A DNA stretch of 64,000 nucleotides from Flaccisagitta enflata (lineage: Eukaryota; Chaetognatha; Sagittoidea; Aphragmophora), in assembly GCA_965153355.1 (NCBI GenBank), contig OZ231128.1, positions 6,200,001-6,264,000 of the forward strand, given 5' to 3'. Shown here piece by piece: positions 20,787 to 34,400 of this stretch. The position numbers were made by a program, and so were the translations under genes. A model generated the notes under the pieces. It was not told the origin of the DNA, searched no databases, and saw nothing but the letters and a program-made list of their open reading frames with translations. Positions within the stretch are counted from its first letter, which is position 1. Each line of letters begins with the position of its first letter.

Positions 20787-22452
20787 ATGGCGGTGGCGAC
20801 TTTGGACGTAAAAAGTCTGCCTCCTGGAGACCCGAAGCTTGTCCAAGCTATCATCGATCAAGTCAAAGCCAATGGCACATTTGATGAACTCAGAAAGGAG
20901 CTCATCTCCGACGTGGACACAAAACCGGCTTATCAGGTACAATTGTATGATCATCTGTGATCTTTTTTTAAGACTTTTTAAGCGGTTTTTGTCCCCGACG
21001 AACAGTTTTCGTCGGTGACTATGTGATGGACCTGATCGTGTAGTCTGTTGTCGTCGTCGTTCGTTCGTTTAAAACCTTCTCATATCTTTTGAACCAGACC
21101 TCAGAAGTTCATGAAACTTTACCAGTGTTATTTTTATGTCAATGGGAGCTTGTGTACCAATTTTCAGAAAAATTCATTAACTTTTACTACCCTTTGCCTA
21201 TTACTTTTGTAGTAATATTTAGCTGGGACTTAGGTGGTTTACATAGGTAGAGGGTAGTAAAGGTTTATGAATTTTTTTTAGATTTGGTATACAAGCAGAG
21301 GGTAGTAAATAAACAATCCCTGCAAAATTCGAATTAAATCTGAGGTCTGGTTCCTGAGATATTAGCTTATTTATGTAGTAGTATATTGCTAGGACTCTGG
21401 CAATTTACATAGGCAAAGGGTAGTAAAGGTATGTGAATTTTTTTCAAATTTGGTACACAAGTAGAGGGTAGTAAATAACTAACCCCTGCAAAATTCGAAT
21501 TAAATCTGAAATCTGGTTTATGAGATATTAGCTTTTTTATGTAGTAATATGTTACTATGACTTAAGCATTTTACATAGGCAAAGGGTAGCAAAGTTATGT
21601 GAATTTTTTTTTAATTTGGTATACAAGTAAAGGATAATAATTGAACTGCCCCTGCAAAATTCGAATTAAATTTGAAGTCTGGTTTATAAGATATAAGCTT
21701 ATTAATGTAGTAATATGTTACTAGGACTTAGATTTATATAGAGGATTGGAGTTCTTTTACTTGCTCATTTATTACATTCTGATTTTTCTTTAGGTTTGCC
21801 ATCATGGATTTCAAGATTCATCTTCAACTACTGTGATCATCTTCAACTACTGTGATCATCTTCAACTACTGTGATCATCTTCAACTACTGTGATCATCTT
21901 CAACTACTGTGATCATCTTCAACTACTGTGATCATCTTCAACTACTGTGATCATCTTCAACTACTGTGATCCTCTTCAACTACTGTGATCATCTTCAACT
22001 ACTGTGATCATCTTCAACTACTGTGATCATCTTCAACTACTGTGATCATCTTCAACTACTGTGATCATCTTCAACTACTGTGATCATCTTCAACTACTGT
22101 GATCATCTTCAACTACTGTGATCATCTTCAACTACTGTGATCATCTTCAACTACTGTGATCATCTTCAACTACTGTCATCATCTTCAACTACTGTCATCA
22201 TCTTCATCCACTGTCATCATCTTCATCCACTGTCATCATCCGCAATTACTGTCATAATCTTCATCTACTGTCATCATCTCCATCTACTGCCAACATCCTC
22301 AACTACTGTCATCATCTTCGACTACTGTCATCATCTTCAACTATTAAATTTTTTGAAAAATTTTTTGTTATTTTTTTTTGCAAAATTTTTTTGAATTTTT
22401 TTTTTCTTTTTTTAAATTTTTTTTTTTTTTTTTTGAAAAAAAAAATTTTTTT

Positions 22453-22483
<31 letters not shown>

Positions 22484-25400
22484 GAAATTTTTTTTTTTTT
22501 TTTGAAATTTTTTTTTTTTGAAAGATTTTTTAAACATTTTTTCCTTAGATTTTGGTTGTCATTATCATTCATTGTTGTCATCATCATCATCCACTATTGT
22601 TATCCTTGTCAAGTTTTGTCATCATTAAAACAATATTTTTTTTCTTCTTGAAACTGCTGTCATGTAGTGTATCTTGTCGAGTTGCGTTTACGCAACGAGA
22701 AAGCTTCAAAAATTACAGTCCCCAGTCGGAGACTGTAATTTTGAAGCTTTTTTAAAATTAGGGTAAGGGGTGGGTTTAGGGTTAGGGTTGGGGATAGTTT
22801 TAGGGTTAGGGTTAGGGACAGGGTTAACTTAAGGGCTAAGGGTTGACTGGGTTTTATGAAATGTGCAACAAAATGTATTACGGCCCGAACATGATTGAAT
22901 GAATGAGACAACTGGTGCGCGGCTCCGCTAGCTCTCACATTATCTCATCTTTGTCAGTCTGAACCAGTTTTCTGAGTTGCTATTTAGCTACACGCTAACT
23001 GCTATATATGCAAATGAGATTCACGCATGAATCTCATTGGGAAAATCGAAACCCGGGTTTCCCGAGCTGCTACAGCCACACTCTTTTGATACATAAAGTT
23101 TTCATTTTCTCGTGTAATTACTCGTTAAAGAATCTTCGTCAGCGCGTCGAAAATTTCGTCAAGGAACATCTAGCCAAGCAGAAATGGGAGCCAGGAATGA
23201 ACAAGAACGCAGTCCGGGAATCCCTGCGACGAGCGTTGAACATGCAGGTAAGGCATTTTGGGGGCGTTTCTTTTCAAAGACGATCGCGTTTTGAAAGGGC
23301 CACTCGGTTGCTCGCTACGTTCGTTTGCTCGCACCGCTCACTCGCTCCGCAGCGCTCCGTTTCGCTACGAACGTTTCGCTCGCTCGCTCCGTTGACAGGC
23401 TCGCTCACTCACTTCGCTCACTCCCTCGTGGGACAGTTGAAATTCTTGAATATGTGTTCACGCTGTTATCGCGTTTTACGGGAACAAACGCGTTTTTGGC
23501 GCTCACTAGAAACACGCCCGAAGTCGACAATTTGTGTGGATTAAGGAAAAGAGATCTCACAGATTTGTAAAAAAAGATCTGCTCACCTACAATTTAGTTT
23601 GATTGTTGAGCTGATTTCGTTGCTTGTGTGGATTAGGGAAAAGACAACTCACAGATTTGTAAGAAAGATCTGCTCAACTACAATTTTGATTTGATTGTTA
23701 AGCCCATTTCGTTGCTTGTTTCTTTGATCCTGTCCAGTCGTTTGTACAAACGGGAGTGGAGCGCGTGGTGGACCAGGTGATCCAGCCCAAGAAAGCCACC
23801 GTCTTCAGACCCAAAATTAAGGAAATCACCTACGAGTTTCTTGGTCTCGATGAAACCCCTCAACCACCGCAGCCGCCGCCGCAGCAGCAGCAGCAGCATG
23901 TTCCGCCTTTGTACCAGCAACCGCAGCCACCGCAAGACTTTGTCTATGGCATGCCCACGCCGCCTTCGGGTCCGCCACCCACGCATTTGGAAAGTGTTTT
24001 GCCGCCGCCGTCGGCGCCACCTCCTCCTCTACCGCCGCCTCCCGTTTCAGCCGATGCCGCGCCGCCACTTCCTCCTTCTATACCACCACCGCCGACAGGA
24101 CATCCATCATCGGGCTATGGCGCATTCTATTCCACTTACGGTATGCCACCTACTTGGGGCGGTTATCCCCCTGGCATGCCCGGTATGCCCGGCATGCCTA
24201 CTTCATGGATGACATCCGGTCTGCCACCGGGTATGCCGCCTCCGATGCCTGGCGCTCTTCCTAGCGTCACTCCCTGGGGATTATGGGGTGGTGGTGGTGG
24301 TTGGCCTCCGCCCGCGGGACCTCCGCCCCCCGCTACCGCTCCACCACCTGAAACTACGGCGCCACTGCCGCCTCCAGAACCAGCGCCTCTGCCTCCGGGA
24401 TGCACGGCCGAGGATGACACAAAGCCCTACCCTTTAACAACAACAACCACAACAACAACACCGAAGACTCCCACAAGAACCACCGCGTCAAACAACAACA
24501 ACAACAACGACGACGACTCGCAATACCACATGGCCACCGCCGTCGTAAAAGCCGAGTCTTCAGTTTCATCATTTGCAGCCTCGGGATTTCCGGATAATGT
24601 AAAAGATATTCCGACGCCACCGCGAAGCCTCTCGCGCGCCGACGAAGGCGTTGATGTGAAAAAGAGAGAAAGACGTCCTGGTAAGAATAGAGCTGGAAAT
24701 TAAATAGAAAGTGAATATAAATTAAATGGAAGTTAACAGAAATTAAAAAGAAATTAAACACAGCTGTAAATTAAATGGAAATTAAATAAATATTGAATAG
24801 AAATTGATTAGAGGTGTAAATTAGATGGAAATAAAATGGAAATGAAATAGAAATTAAACAAAAATTGAATATAAATTAATTGGAGCTGTAAATAAAATGG
24901 AAATCTTATAGAAATTAAATAGAAATTGAAATAAGAATTGAATATAAATTAATTAGAGCTCTAAATTGAATGCAAATCAAAAAGCAATTAAAGAAAATTA
25001 AATAGAAATTAATCAGAGCTGTAAATTCGATAGAAATTAGATAGAAATTTCCCTGTGCCATCTATTTGCCATCCAACTTTTCAATATAGGTTCACCACCT
25101 GACAGTAAAATCGAGGTTCGTCCACCTTCGGATCAAGAACGGGAACAGAAAGCCCTTCGACTTACGCATTCGCAGCATCGACATCATCATCATCATCATC
25201 CTTCAAAGTCACCTTCCTCGCATCATCATCATCACGCGGGCGACCAGAAAGATTACAAGTTCGCTTGGGACGAGATGTCTGATGATGATTTAAGCGAGTT
25301 CATGTCCGTCATCAGCGTCTCATCTGTCCACACTTCCGATTTATCGCCTTCAGATTTCACAGACGAGGAGGATGACGAAGAAGATGGAGGAACGGTAAGG

Positions 25401-28400
25401 TTTGGAGAATGGAGATGCATGGTCAAGGTTGTTTGAGATGCGAGAGGAAAATACGATATACCCCGTGTTTTCTGTTAATTTAGCAGCCCGGGCGCTTTTG
25501 AAATTCAAAAAATTGTAGTGTCAATTTACCGTCTTATGCGCGCTCCCCTCAGCTAGGAGAAAAATATTTCATTTAGTATATTGCTGTAAAAAGTCTTGCT
25601 GTTCCCTTTAATTTAATTTTTGTAACCATTCTAGAATCGAAACTGAGCATGTTTGACAGGACGAATGAGAAAAAAAAACGTCTAAATGATAAAATATTCG
25701 TATCACTAAAAAAACTTTTCTCCCATCACTTTTTATCAGACCCAGTTCTGTGCAGCGAAAAAAAGAGAATATATGATATTAGAAAAAAAAAAAGTTTTCG
25801 TTGATGCGTATTATTGTTATGAAAATGGATAAAACTCAGTAATGTGATATATCATTTTCATACTTGGCATTAACTGAGTAACTGTGTAGAGTGCCTCGCC
25901 TTGATTTCCTCTTTCAGCCAGTCACATCTGGGAGTGAGAGGCGGATAAAAGTGTTGAAGAAAAAGTCTCAACGTCGCGTCGGCGGACCAGCCTCGGCCCT
26001 AGACGACGAAGACGACGAGAAAAGCGATGAGGAAAATGCCTCCATGCCGAGAAAGAAGAAAAAGGTTAGCCTTATCATTTTCACGTAAAAAAAGCAAATA
26101 GCCTAACATACATGCATTCATACATACATTCTCTAAGATATGGTCCATTGTTGCACTTGCAAGAGGTGACGCGGGGTCACAGTATCATCGCGGACGGTTA
26201 GGCAGGGGCGTCCAACCTCTATCTCTACTTCAACCGCTAACCCACGCACAAAGATACACAATATTATCTTCCAATTTTTGATTCGATGACTCTGGACCAA
26301 CAGAAGGACGGACAAACCTACGGACGAACAAAGCCTCTTATAGAGTTGCGTTTGCGCAACTAAGAAGAACATCGCTCTTCCCCCAAGGGCAAAGTGAAAC
26401 TGCGGGCCAAAGAGAAGGAAGAGCGCAACTTGAAACGGAAGAAACGCCGAGAAGAATTGGAGGAGAGGCGGCGTCAACGGGCGTTGGAATCCAGCGGCGG
26501 AGCGGCGTCAGTTGGGGGCGGCGCCGGCGGCGATGTAGATAGCGCCTCTTCCACCTCCAGAAATAGTGAAAGGTTGGTATGTGGGGTTTTGGATGGGAAG
26601 CACGTTTGTAATCGCCGCATTGTTTATGCGTCCATAGAATTACAAGTCTCAAGTCCGGGCAATGAATGTACCGTTGAGCTTCACTCTAGTGCATTTCAAG
26701 GTACTGAGCAAAATTACGCCTTGTAATAATGATGGTGATAACTTTATAGTGACCGCTAGGGAAATGATGTCAAGGTATAAAAAATGTATCCTCCAGTTTT
26801 AGTCGGGTTTGCTCGGTATGTACTGTAGAAATAACTGAAACATCTCTCATAGGATTGTATAACTTAAAGGCGGGCATGTCTTATTCCAGCTCGGTGCTCC
26901 ACTGTACTTCCATAAATTACACACCTAAATTAACAATTTTTTCAAAAACACAGATCGACACCTCGTAAAATGTCCAAGACGGAAAAGAAGTCTGAAGTTC
27001 GTACACAAAAGATGATGGAAGCCCGCATGGCTCTGCGTCGGTCGCGTCAACGTAACCGGAAGTACGACAACGACGACTTTGAAACCATCTTTAACGACAA
27101 AACTTCGCGAGAATCGTTTCTGGACGATCGATACATGATCGACGAGGAATCGACCGACGAAGCCGTAGACTCGGATTTAGGTTAGGCTTCCTTAGGTAGT
27201 TCAATCGGTTGTTTGAAACTTCTTTATCTAAATTATTATCTTTTGGATTTACTCTTATCAGTTGTTATCTCTGTCCATTGTTTCTTTTTAGTCCTCTGCC
27301 CATTTTCTCTCTTCACTTATCTCTCATCTCTGTCCATTCTATCTTTTCAGTTATCTCTGTCCATTCTTTCTTTTTCAATCATCTCTGTCTCCATTCTTTC
27401 TTTCCTAGTTATCTCTGTCTCCATTCTTTCATATCTTTATTAACAAACTTGATCAGTATTTAACCGATAATGAAATTAACTCGGGACTTTCCTTTTTGGG
27501 CAGCGGCCCCAAAGGGCCGATGTCTGGTGGGACACGGGTGAATTTCCAGACGTTCATCCGTCTGTCCGTATGTACGTCCCCCCCCCTGAAGCTTCTCAAG
27601 CCTTAAATTCCCATTGAATAACATGGGAAATTGACAAAATACAAACTTCCTATTGAATAACATACAACATAGCAAATTTACAAAAAAATAAAAAATTGCA
27701 TGTTTCCCATTGAATAACATAGAAAATTGAGAAAAATGTAAATTTCCCATTGAATAACATGGAAACTTTACAAAAGAGTAAAAAATGCGTGTTTCTCATT
27801 GAATAACATAGAAAATTGAGAAAAATGCAAAATTCCTATTAAATAACATGGAAAGTTGCCACCAAGGCCTCAAATATGCCGTCTCAGGACATCTGGAAAT
27901 TCACCCCTGTGTCCAACAGGAAATTGCCCCTTTTGGGCCGCTGTCCTGCTCTCACTGCAATGTTTGAACTAATCACTCCAAGCAGGAAATCGGGTACCGC
28001 TGACCATGTGCGATCCTTGGATGACTTGTTATCACTCATCTATTGTTAACCTGTATATAGGCAAGAAGAGGTCGAAAGACTCCGAGGATCGATCTCGTTC
28101 TTCATCGCCTCAAATTGAATTTGAGATTAAAAGACGAAGATCGGCGCCGGAAACCGAATCCAAACTCGCCGCCGGCGCCAAGTCCACGTCGACGTCGAAA
28201 AATGGCGTCGCCGGCGTCGCAATCGGCGTCGCCACATCATCCACTTTCGGTACTTCCGTTTCCGCCGGCGGAGGAAGCGCCTCCGGCGCCTCCTCGTCTG
28301 CTGGCGGAAGAATCGCTCACTCTCTCGCTCGACATCATCATCATCATCCTCGTACTCCGCCGCGTCATCTTCATCAACCAGATCAGGATCATCATCATCA

Positions 28401-31400
28401 GCCAAGACGATTGGGATCATCATCCACAACTGGCGGGGGACCTCGCACACCATCACCGCCCTCGACTTCTTTAGGGCCACCACCACCCGCTATCAGCGGT
28501 GGACCTCAAACGCCGCCTGGCACGCCGGAACGCCCAGCACGCGAGGCTAGAGAAAACGACGACGACGACGACGACGACAACGACAACGACGACAACGACA
28601 ACGACGACAACGACAACGATGATGATGACGACGTGATCGTGGAAGGAGAGAGAGAAGCGAGTCCCGTTCCCGCTTCATCGGCGATGTACAAGCGGCGTCA
28701 CGATGGTGAGGTTCATACCGCGCCTTTATCTTCGCTTTCATCCTCTTCATCCTCTCATTCACGACTTCATTACGCAGGCGCAGCCGCTGCATCCACCGGC
28801 TTAACAGCGTCTCCTCGTCGGGGATTAGCCGGCACCGGCGAACTTCCATCCGAACGCGAAAGACGAGAGCGCGAATTAGACGCTCCCTCCACGTCGTCAG
28901 CCTCGTCTCCTTATAAACACGGCAGTCGCGGCGGCGGCCATTTGCCTTATCAAATGAGAGAGGAAGAGGAGGATGCGAAGCGGAGGCGAGAAAGAGAACG
29001 AGATCGTGAGCGAGACAGAGAGCGCGAGCGTGAGCGTGAGCGAGACAGAGATCGTGACAGAGAAAGAGAGCGTGAGCGAGCGAGCGAGCGAGCTAGAGAT
29101 CGTGAGCGCGATCGCGATCCTCTGGCCAGAATTGCGTCTAGTAACTTGAAGAGGATGTCGGCTTTGGAGGATGATGAAGATGGTGACCGATCTTCGTCAT
29201 CCCCCGTAGTAATCATCGCGACTAAGAAGGATCAACACCAGCAACCACCACCACCACCACCACCACCAACTCACCACCTCTTCACCTCGCGACAATCTCA
29301 AGACAGAGAGTCGAGAGAAAAGGAAACTCGCGAAAGAGATTCTAGAGATAGAGACTATCTTCGTGGAGGGGACAAAGAGAGAGAACAACAGCGTGATAAG
29401 GAACTTCCCCCACCAACACTACCCCAACAAAAACAACAACAACAACAGTCTCATGCTCGACACGGTCCGCGTCCGTCCTCACCTCGAGATGATCCCCAGC
29501 AACAACAACAACAACCACAACAGAAACCAAGTTTGCAACATGAACAACATTACGCTTCGCCATTGAAGAGGAGTAGCAATGAATCATCCCCTCCTCCACA
29601 CCGTCGAACCCCATCGCCCAAACAGCAACAACAACAACCGTTGTTCTACAGGCGCCGCTCTCCTTCACCGCCGCACGGTAGGACTTTGGCTGCTTCACAT
29701 AGCAAAAGTTGGGAGTATCCCTTCACCTTACTTAGATAATATGAATGTTTCCCTTTTCGTTGCGGACACGCAACTCTATAAGAGGTTTTGTCCGTCCGTC
29801 GGTCGGTTGGTTGGTTGGTCGGTTGGTCAGTCCATGGACATGAGTCGAAAAGAGAGGAAACACGCATTTCCGCCCCTGCCCACCCATCCATTCTAATAAG
29901 ACAATCATTTATTTTAAAAAATGATGGTATTTATCAGAAAATATTTGAATATTAAAACATAAATTATGAAAAAGCATACTTATAAAAAAGATAACAATTC
30001 TACGAAAAGAAAAAATTAATATAAGCTAATTTAAAGATTATCAGTATATTGATTTATCTCACTGCATTATACAAATTTTATTTTACAAAGTAATTTGCTA
30101 AAAAATACAAAATGTACAATTTTTGAAAAAAAAAGATAAGTGGCTTGAACTTACCACTCCCTTTAAGGTAAAAGAGTGAAAACTGAATAGAACTAACTTT
30201 TGCTAGGTGAAGCACCAAACGGTTGGTTGACGAAAAATATGCGCGCCTGATATTCTTTAACCTTTCTTGGAGATTTTGTTAGTATCATGACACTCTCCAG
30301 CGATATTTGCATTATTTGTATAGATCTGTTAATCTTCATCAAAGTTTCCATTCAAATCTATTTCATATATCAACCGCGCACGCAGGTTCTAATCGCGGAG
30401 TGACTACTCCAGGAAAGCGTAGACACTCTCCTCCTGCGGCCGCCGAGAGTGCCGCCATACCGAGACGAGATGATTACTCGACCACGACGTCGTCTCCTCT
30501 GCCTAAGAAACGAGTGCCGGCGCCTATTCAGCCTATTCCGCCTCCTACGCCGCCAACGCCGCCTTCATTTCCCCCCGCGCCTCCGATCCTTCCGGCGGCA
30601 TTGGCCAAAGCGGTGTCGCCGCGCGGGGGCGGCCCTTTATCGCCGCGGGCAGCGGCGGCGGCGGCGGCGGCGGCGGCTGTGATGGAGTTTGAGGGCGAGA
30701 AAGTCAGAAGGCGAAGCGATGGCGTCATTTCTAACTCAAATCTGGAAGACATCTCAAGGTAGTAATTCAATTGCTAAGCTAGGCGAATTTTTGAGCCATG
30801 GGGTACAATATATCTGTCACTTTGCGTCTATCTGTTGCTTGCTTTTCATAAATCCATGTGGCTGTTATTTGAGGGTATTTATTGTTAAGATTTACTTGTC
30901 TCTGGCATCGCCGATTTACCATCACCTTGACTCTACTGATTCTTTCTTCTTAGCTATGTAAGCTAATTAGAACTGATCATCTAATTGAAATGATCATCTT
31001 TTTTCTCTCAACTGGAAAAGGCTGTGAAAAAGAGTATTTCGTTAAGATGCGAAGGTATGTTTTTGATGCTATCTTACATTTTTTCATAAAAATCAACGTG
31101 ATTTTTTTCGACAACCAATGACTATTTTGCACAGAATTTCTATAAGCCTAAGTCTAATTTTCTGGACTTAGCTTGTCTTAGATTGAGATATGATGGGAGA
31201 GACAATTATTCTTCACTTACTAAGTGACTTTTTGCTAGTCCTAAATTACGGGTTATGAAATTAGTTACCTAGTTTACCCTATACCGATTTGGGATGATGA
31301 ATTACTTTTTCCTGAACTGAAAACATTATTTCCTCCATTATATATAAGTCGTGACTAATTCTTTCGACTCATGTAATCTTGACTCACTCTGTCTGACTTT

Positions 31401-34400
31401 CATCCGTAACACTTTTTTTCCATCGTCCTCTTTTTTTTTCATCCCACCGACTTTCTGGCTTCAGTTGTTTGTTTTTTACCAACAAGCTTTCGCTTCTCTG
31501 CCATCACTTTTTTATTCTTTCCCTCTCTGTCTTTCATTCCTTTTTCTTCTCTTTCAAATAGTATCCGTTGATCATCGTGCGACTATCCAAACGAGAGAAA
31601 TTTTCGTCAGGATTTCATTGATCAGTTTTCAAGGCCTAGCAAAATACAGCGCAGCGCACTCTCGCACCCGGCAAAGTCTGGGCGCGATCACAACTTTTCT
31701 TTCCCTGATGAAGAAACATTATTTAGAGTTTGCTCCTTTTCATTCTCCTTTATATTCCAGTGGGGACGAAGATTTCGGATTAAGCGAGGAAGATGTATCT
31801 GCGAATAAACGGCGTCATTCTTCAGAACGGCGCCATTCTTCAGAACGGCGCCATTCTTCAGAACGGCGCCATTCTTCGGAACGGCGTCTTTCTTCGGAGC
31901 GGCGCCGGGTTTCGTTAGAGCCACCGTCGTCATCTTTGACCACCACGCCGGCGCCACCCTCACGTCGGCGGCGTTCCGCTTCTTCCTCTTCCTCTTCATC
32001 GTCATCCTCGTCGTCATCGACGTCATCGGATGATACAAACGAAAAGACGACGACGACGACGACGACGACAAAGAAGAAGATTGAAGACGCGTTTGCGCCA
32101 TCGGAAGACAACCAACCAACGACAGACTCTCGGAAGCCAATCATTGAGTCGAGCCAAGAAGAGGAAGATGAAGAAGAGAAGTCGGAAGGAGAGATCGAGA
32201 GTGGAGAAGAAGTTGCGGCGGAGGAAGAAGAGAGGGAGGAAGAAAAGTTGGAGCGAGTGGAGAGCGAGGCTCTGTACGAAGACACATGGATGCCTCATGG
32301 ACAACACCAGCAACAACTACCACCCGAGCGACCAACGACGGTCGACGACGATGATGATGGCGCCGAACACCGTCGTCAACAACAGCCACCGTCTCAGCCG
32401 CAAACGCTGTACGTCACGCGATCCGAACAGCACTCGGAAGAGCAGAAGAGATTGTACAATATTTGGGTGGAAGAACGCGACCGTCGTCGTAAGTTGAGAG
32501 ATGGCGCTTCTTCCGCGGGAAAGGAAATAATCCCTCCTTCACCGTCAAAAATGACGACGACGCCACAACAGCAGCAGCAGCCACAATCGCAGCAGCAGCA
32601 GCAGCTGGAACAAGCTCGATCCAAGTCGGAAGAACGAACGAGGAAATCCCCTCCGTTGAGCGAGGACGAACGAAGAGGGTTATATCGTCGGCGTCAAAGC
32701 CTCTCACCAGTCAACAACCCAGAAGCGGACGCGGAGGAAGCCAAACTGAGGATGAAATTTGTGACGGGGGAATTTCCACCGCAACCCGGCTCCAAACGCG
32801 AGGTGAGTACGGACTACGGAGGTATGGTAATTTAGGGGGTGGTGGTCCCCTGGGGTAAAATGAGTCACCCACTGTATCTAGCCCTAGTATTAGTTTCAGC
32901 AAAATTTCTGTTTTTATCCATAACTAGACGCACTAAACTTCCATTTACTATCGAAATTGTCAACATTTTTCTCAGATTCTTTGAAACAAGGCCGGATACA
33001 CGGCCAATACCAGTCGCGGACGGGTGGGCAGGGGCGGAAATGCGTGTTTTCACACTCTCCAACTCGATCACCACGGACCAACCAACCGACCGACCAACCA
33101 ACCAACCGACGGACGGACGGACGGACAAAGCCTCTTATAGAGTCGCTAGTCCGCGACTAAAAATTGGGTGACCCATTTTACCCCAGTCTAACCTACCCTC
33201 TGTCTAAATACTGCAGTGGTCTTGTGACGGTGGTGAATTCTAGATTTGCTTTTTATGGTCCTGACCTTTGACAGCAAATCATTAAGAATAACTACAATAA
33301 GAATTTCTGAATATCTAGTGGGAACAAATGTCACGGGGTCACAGTATCGCTGGGGGAGGGTGGGCAGGGGCATCCAACCCCTATCAACACCCACCACCTC
33401 CCTCCCATCAACACACATACTCCTAAAGCATCTTATACACATGTTTTTTCCACTTTTCGACTCGTTCGCAACAGACAGACCGACGGACCAATAGATGGAC
33501 CAACGGCCAACGGACAGACAAAACCTCTTCTAGAGTAGCGTGTCCGTAACTAGAGCAATACTTACCTTCGTGCCTCCATCCTTTACCCTCAGTCGGTCAT
33601 CGACTTCAACACGTACGTCGAAGTGACTACAAAGAAGAAGCAGTTGTTCCCGGATGTGGCCGTACAAAAAGCCAAATCGGGTTTATGGCGTCGTCGTCAG
33701 AGTCTTTCTCCCGCTCGGGCGACCATAGGACAACAATCATCGTTACAACCACAGCCTCAGCGTGGTAGGGGAATGACCTCACGCCATACAGAGAAAGGAG
33801 AAATATAAGATGTGAAGCCCCCTAAAACTGTAGCACCCCCCCTTACAGATCAAACTTCAGTGATGAATAATGAATTGGATGTTGCTGATTAAAGTTTGTT
33901 ACTGTACAAGTGGCGCCACCAGAGCGATTTTTCAATTTCTATTCCAGTCTCAAATTATAATATGAAATCCTTGATTTCATGAATTTTTAATAATAATTAA
34001 TTTTAGTGCTTTATTAAGATATATTTTGACTTAAAAAGCAAAATTAAAAAATCGCTCTGGTGACGCCACTAGAATTGATATAAACATTTTATCTCTACCT
34101 TTAAAGTGTCTTTAATTTAATCGGTTGGAGCTGTAGGTGGGGGTGCTACAGTTTTTAGGGGGTTCACACCTTATATTAACCTTTTCTCTGTAGATATGAG
34201 TTCTTTGATTTGATCGCTTGTTGTTTGGCAGGAGGGCGCAGTTTGGGACAAGGGAAATTTGGGACTAAGCCACACAGATTGTCCATGCTCCCGAATGGTG
34301 GAATGAAAAGATATGTTACTTAGTAGTAGGTATAAGAATCAGAAATATGCATTCACGACATAAATTTCGTAACGAGTGTTTTCCCTCGCCCCCTTATAGT

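Noticed and set aside
21825-22340. The regular 19-bp array looked at first like a CRISPR or protein repeat
   Set aside because: There are no spacers, the units are directly adjacent, and 19 is not a multiple of three; it is a minisatellite in an intron.
23258-23600. Plus-strand frames with LARS/LAHSL-type repeats near 23.3, 39.2 and 63.4 kb
   Set aside because: They are the CGCTCGCTC core of a dispersed MITE read through, and differ in frame and length between copies.
26365-26387. Earlier acceptors for BOD1L1 exon 6 (TAAG/AAG, TAAGAAG/AAC)
   Set aside because: They do not fit the phase-0 donor of exon 5; only CCCCCAAG/GGC at 26388 keeps the frame.
31688-32707. Several minus-strand frames opposite BOD1L1 exon 10
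   Set aside because: Antisense shadows of low-complexity Ser/Arg/Glu coding sequence.
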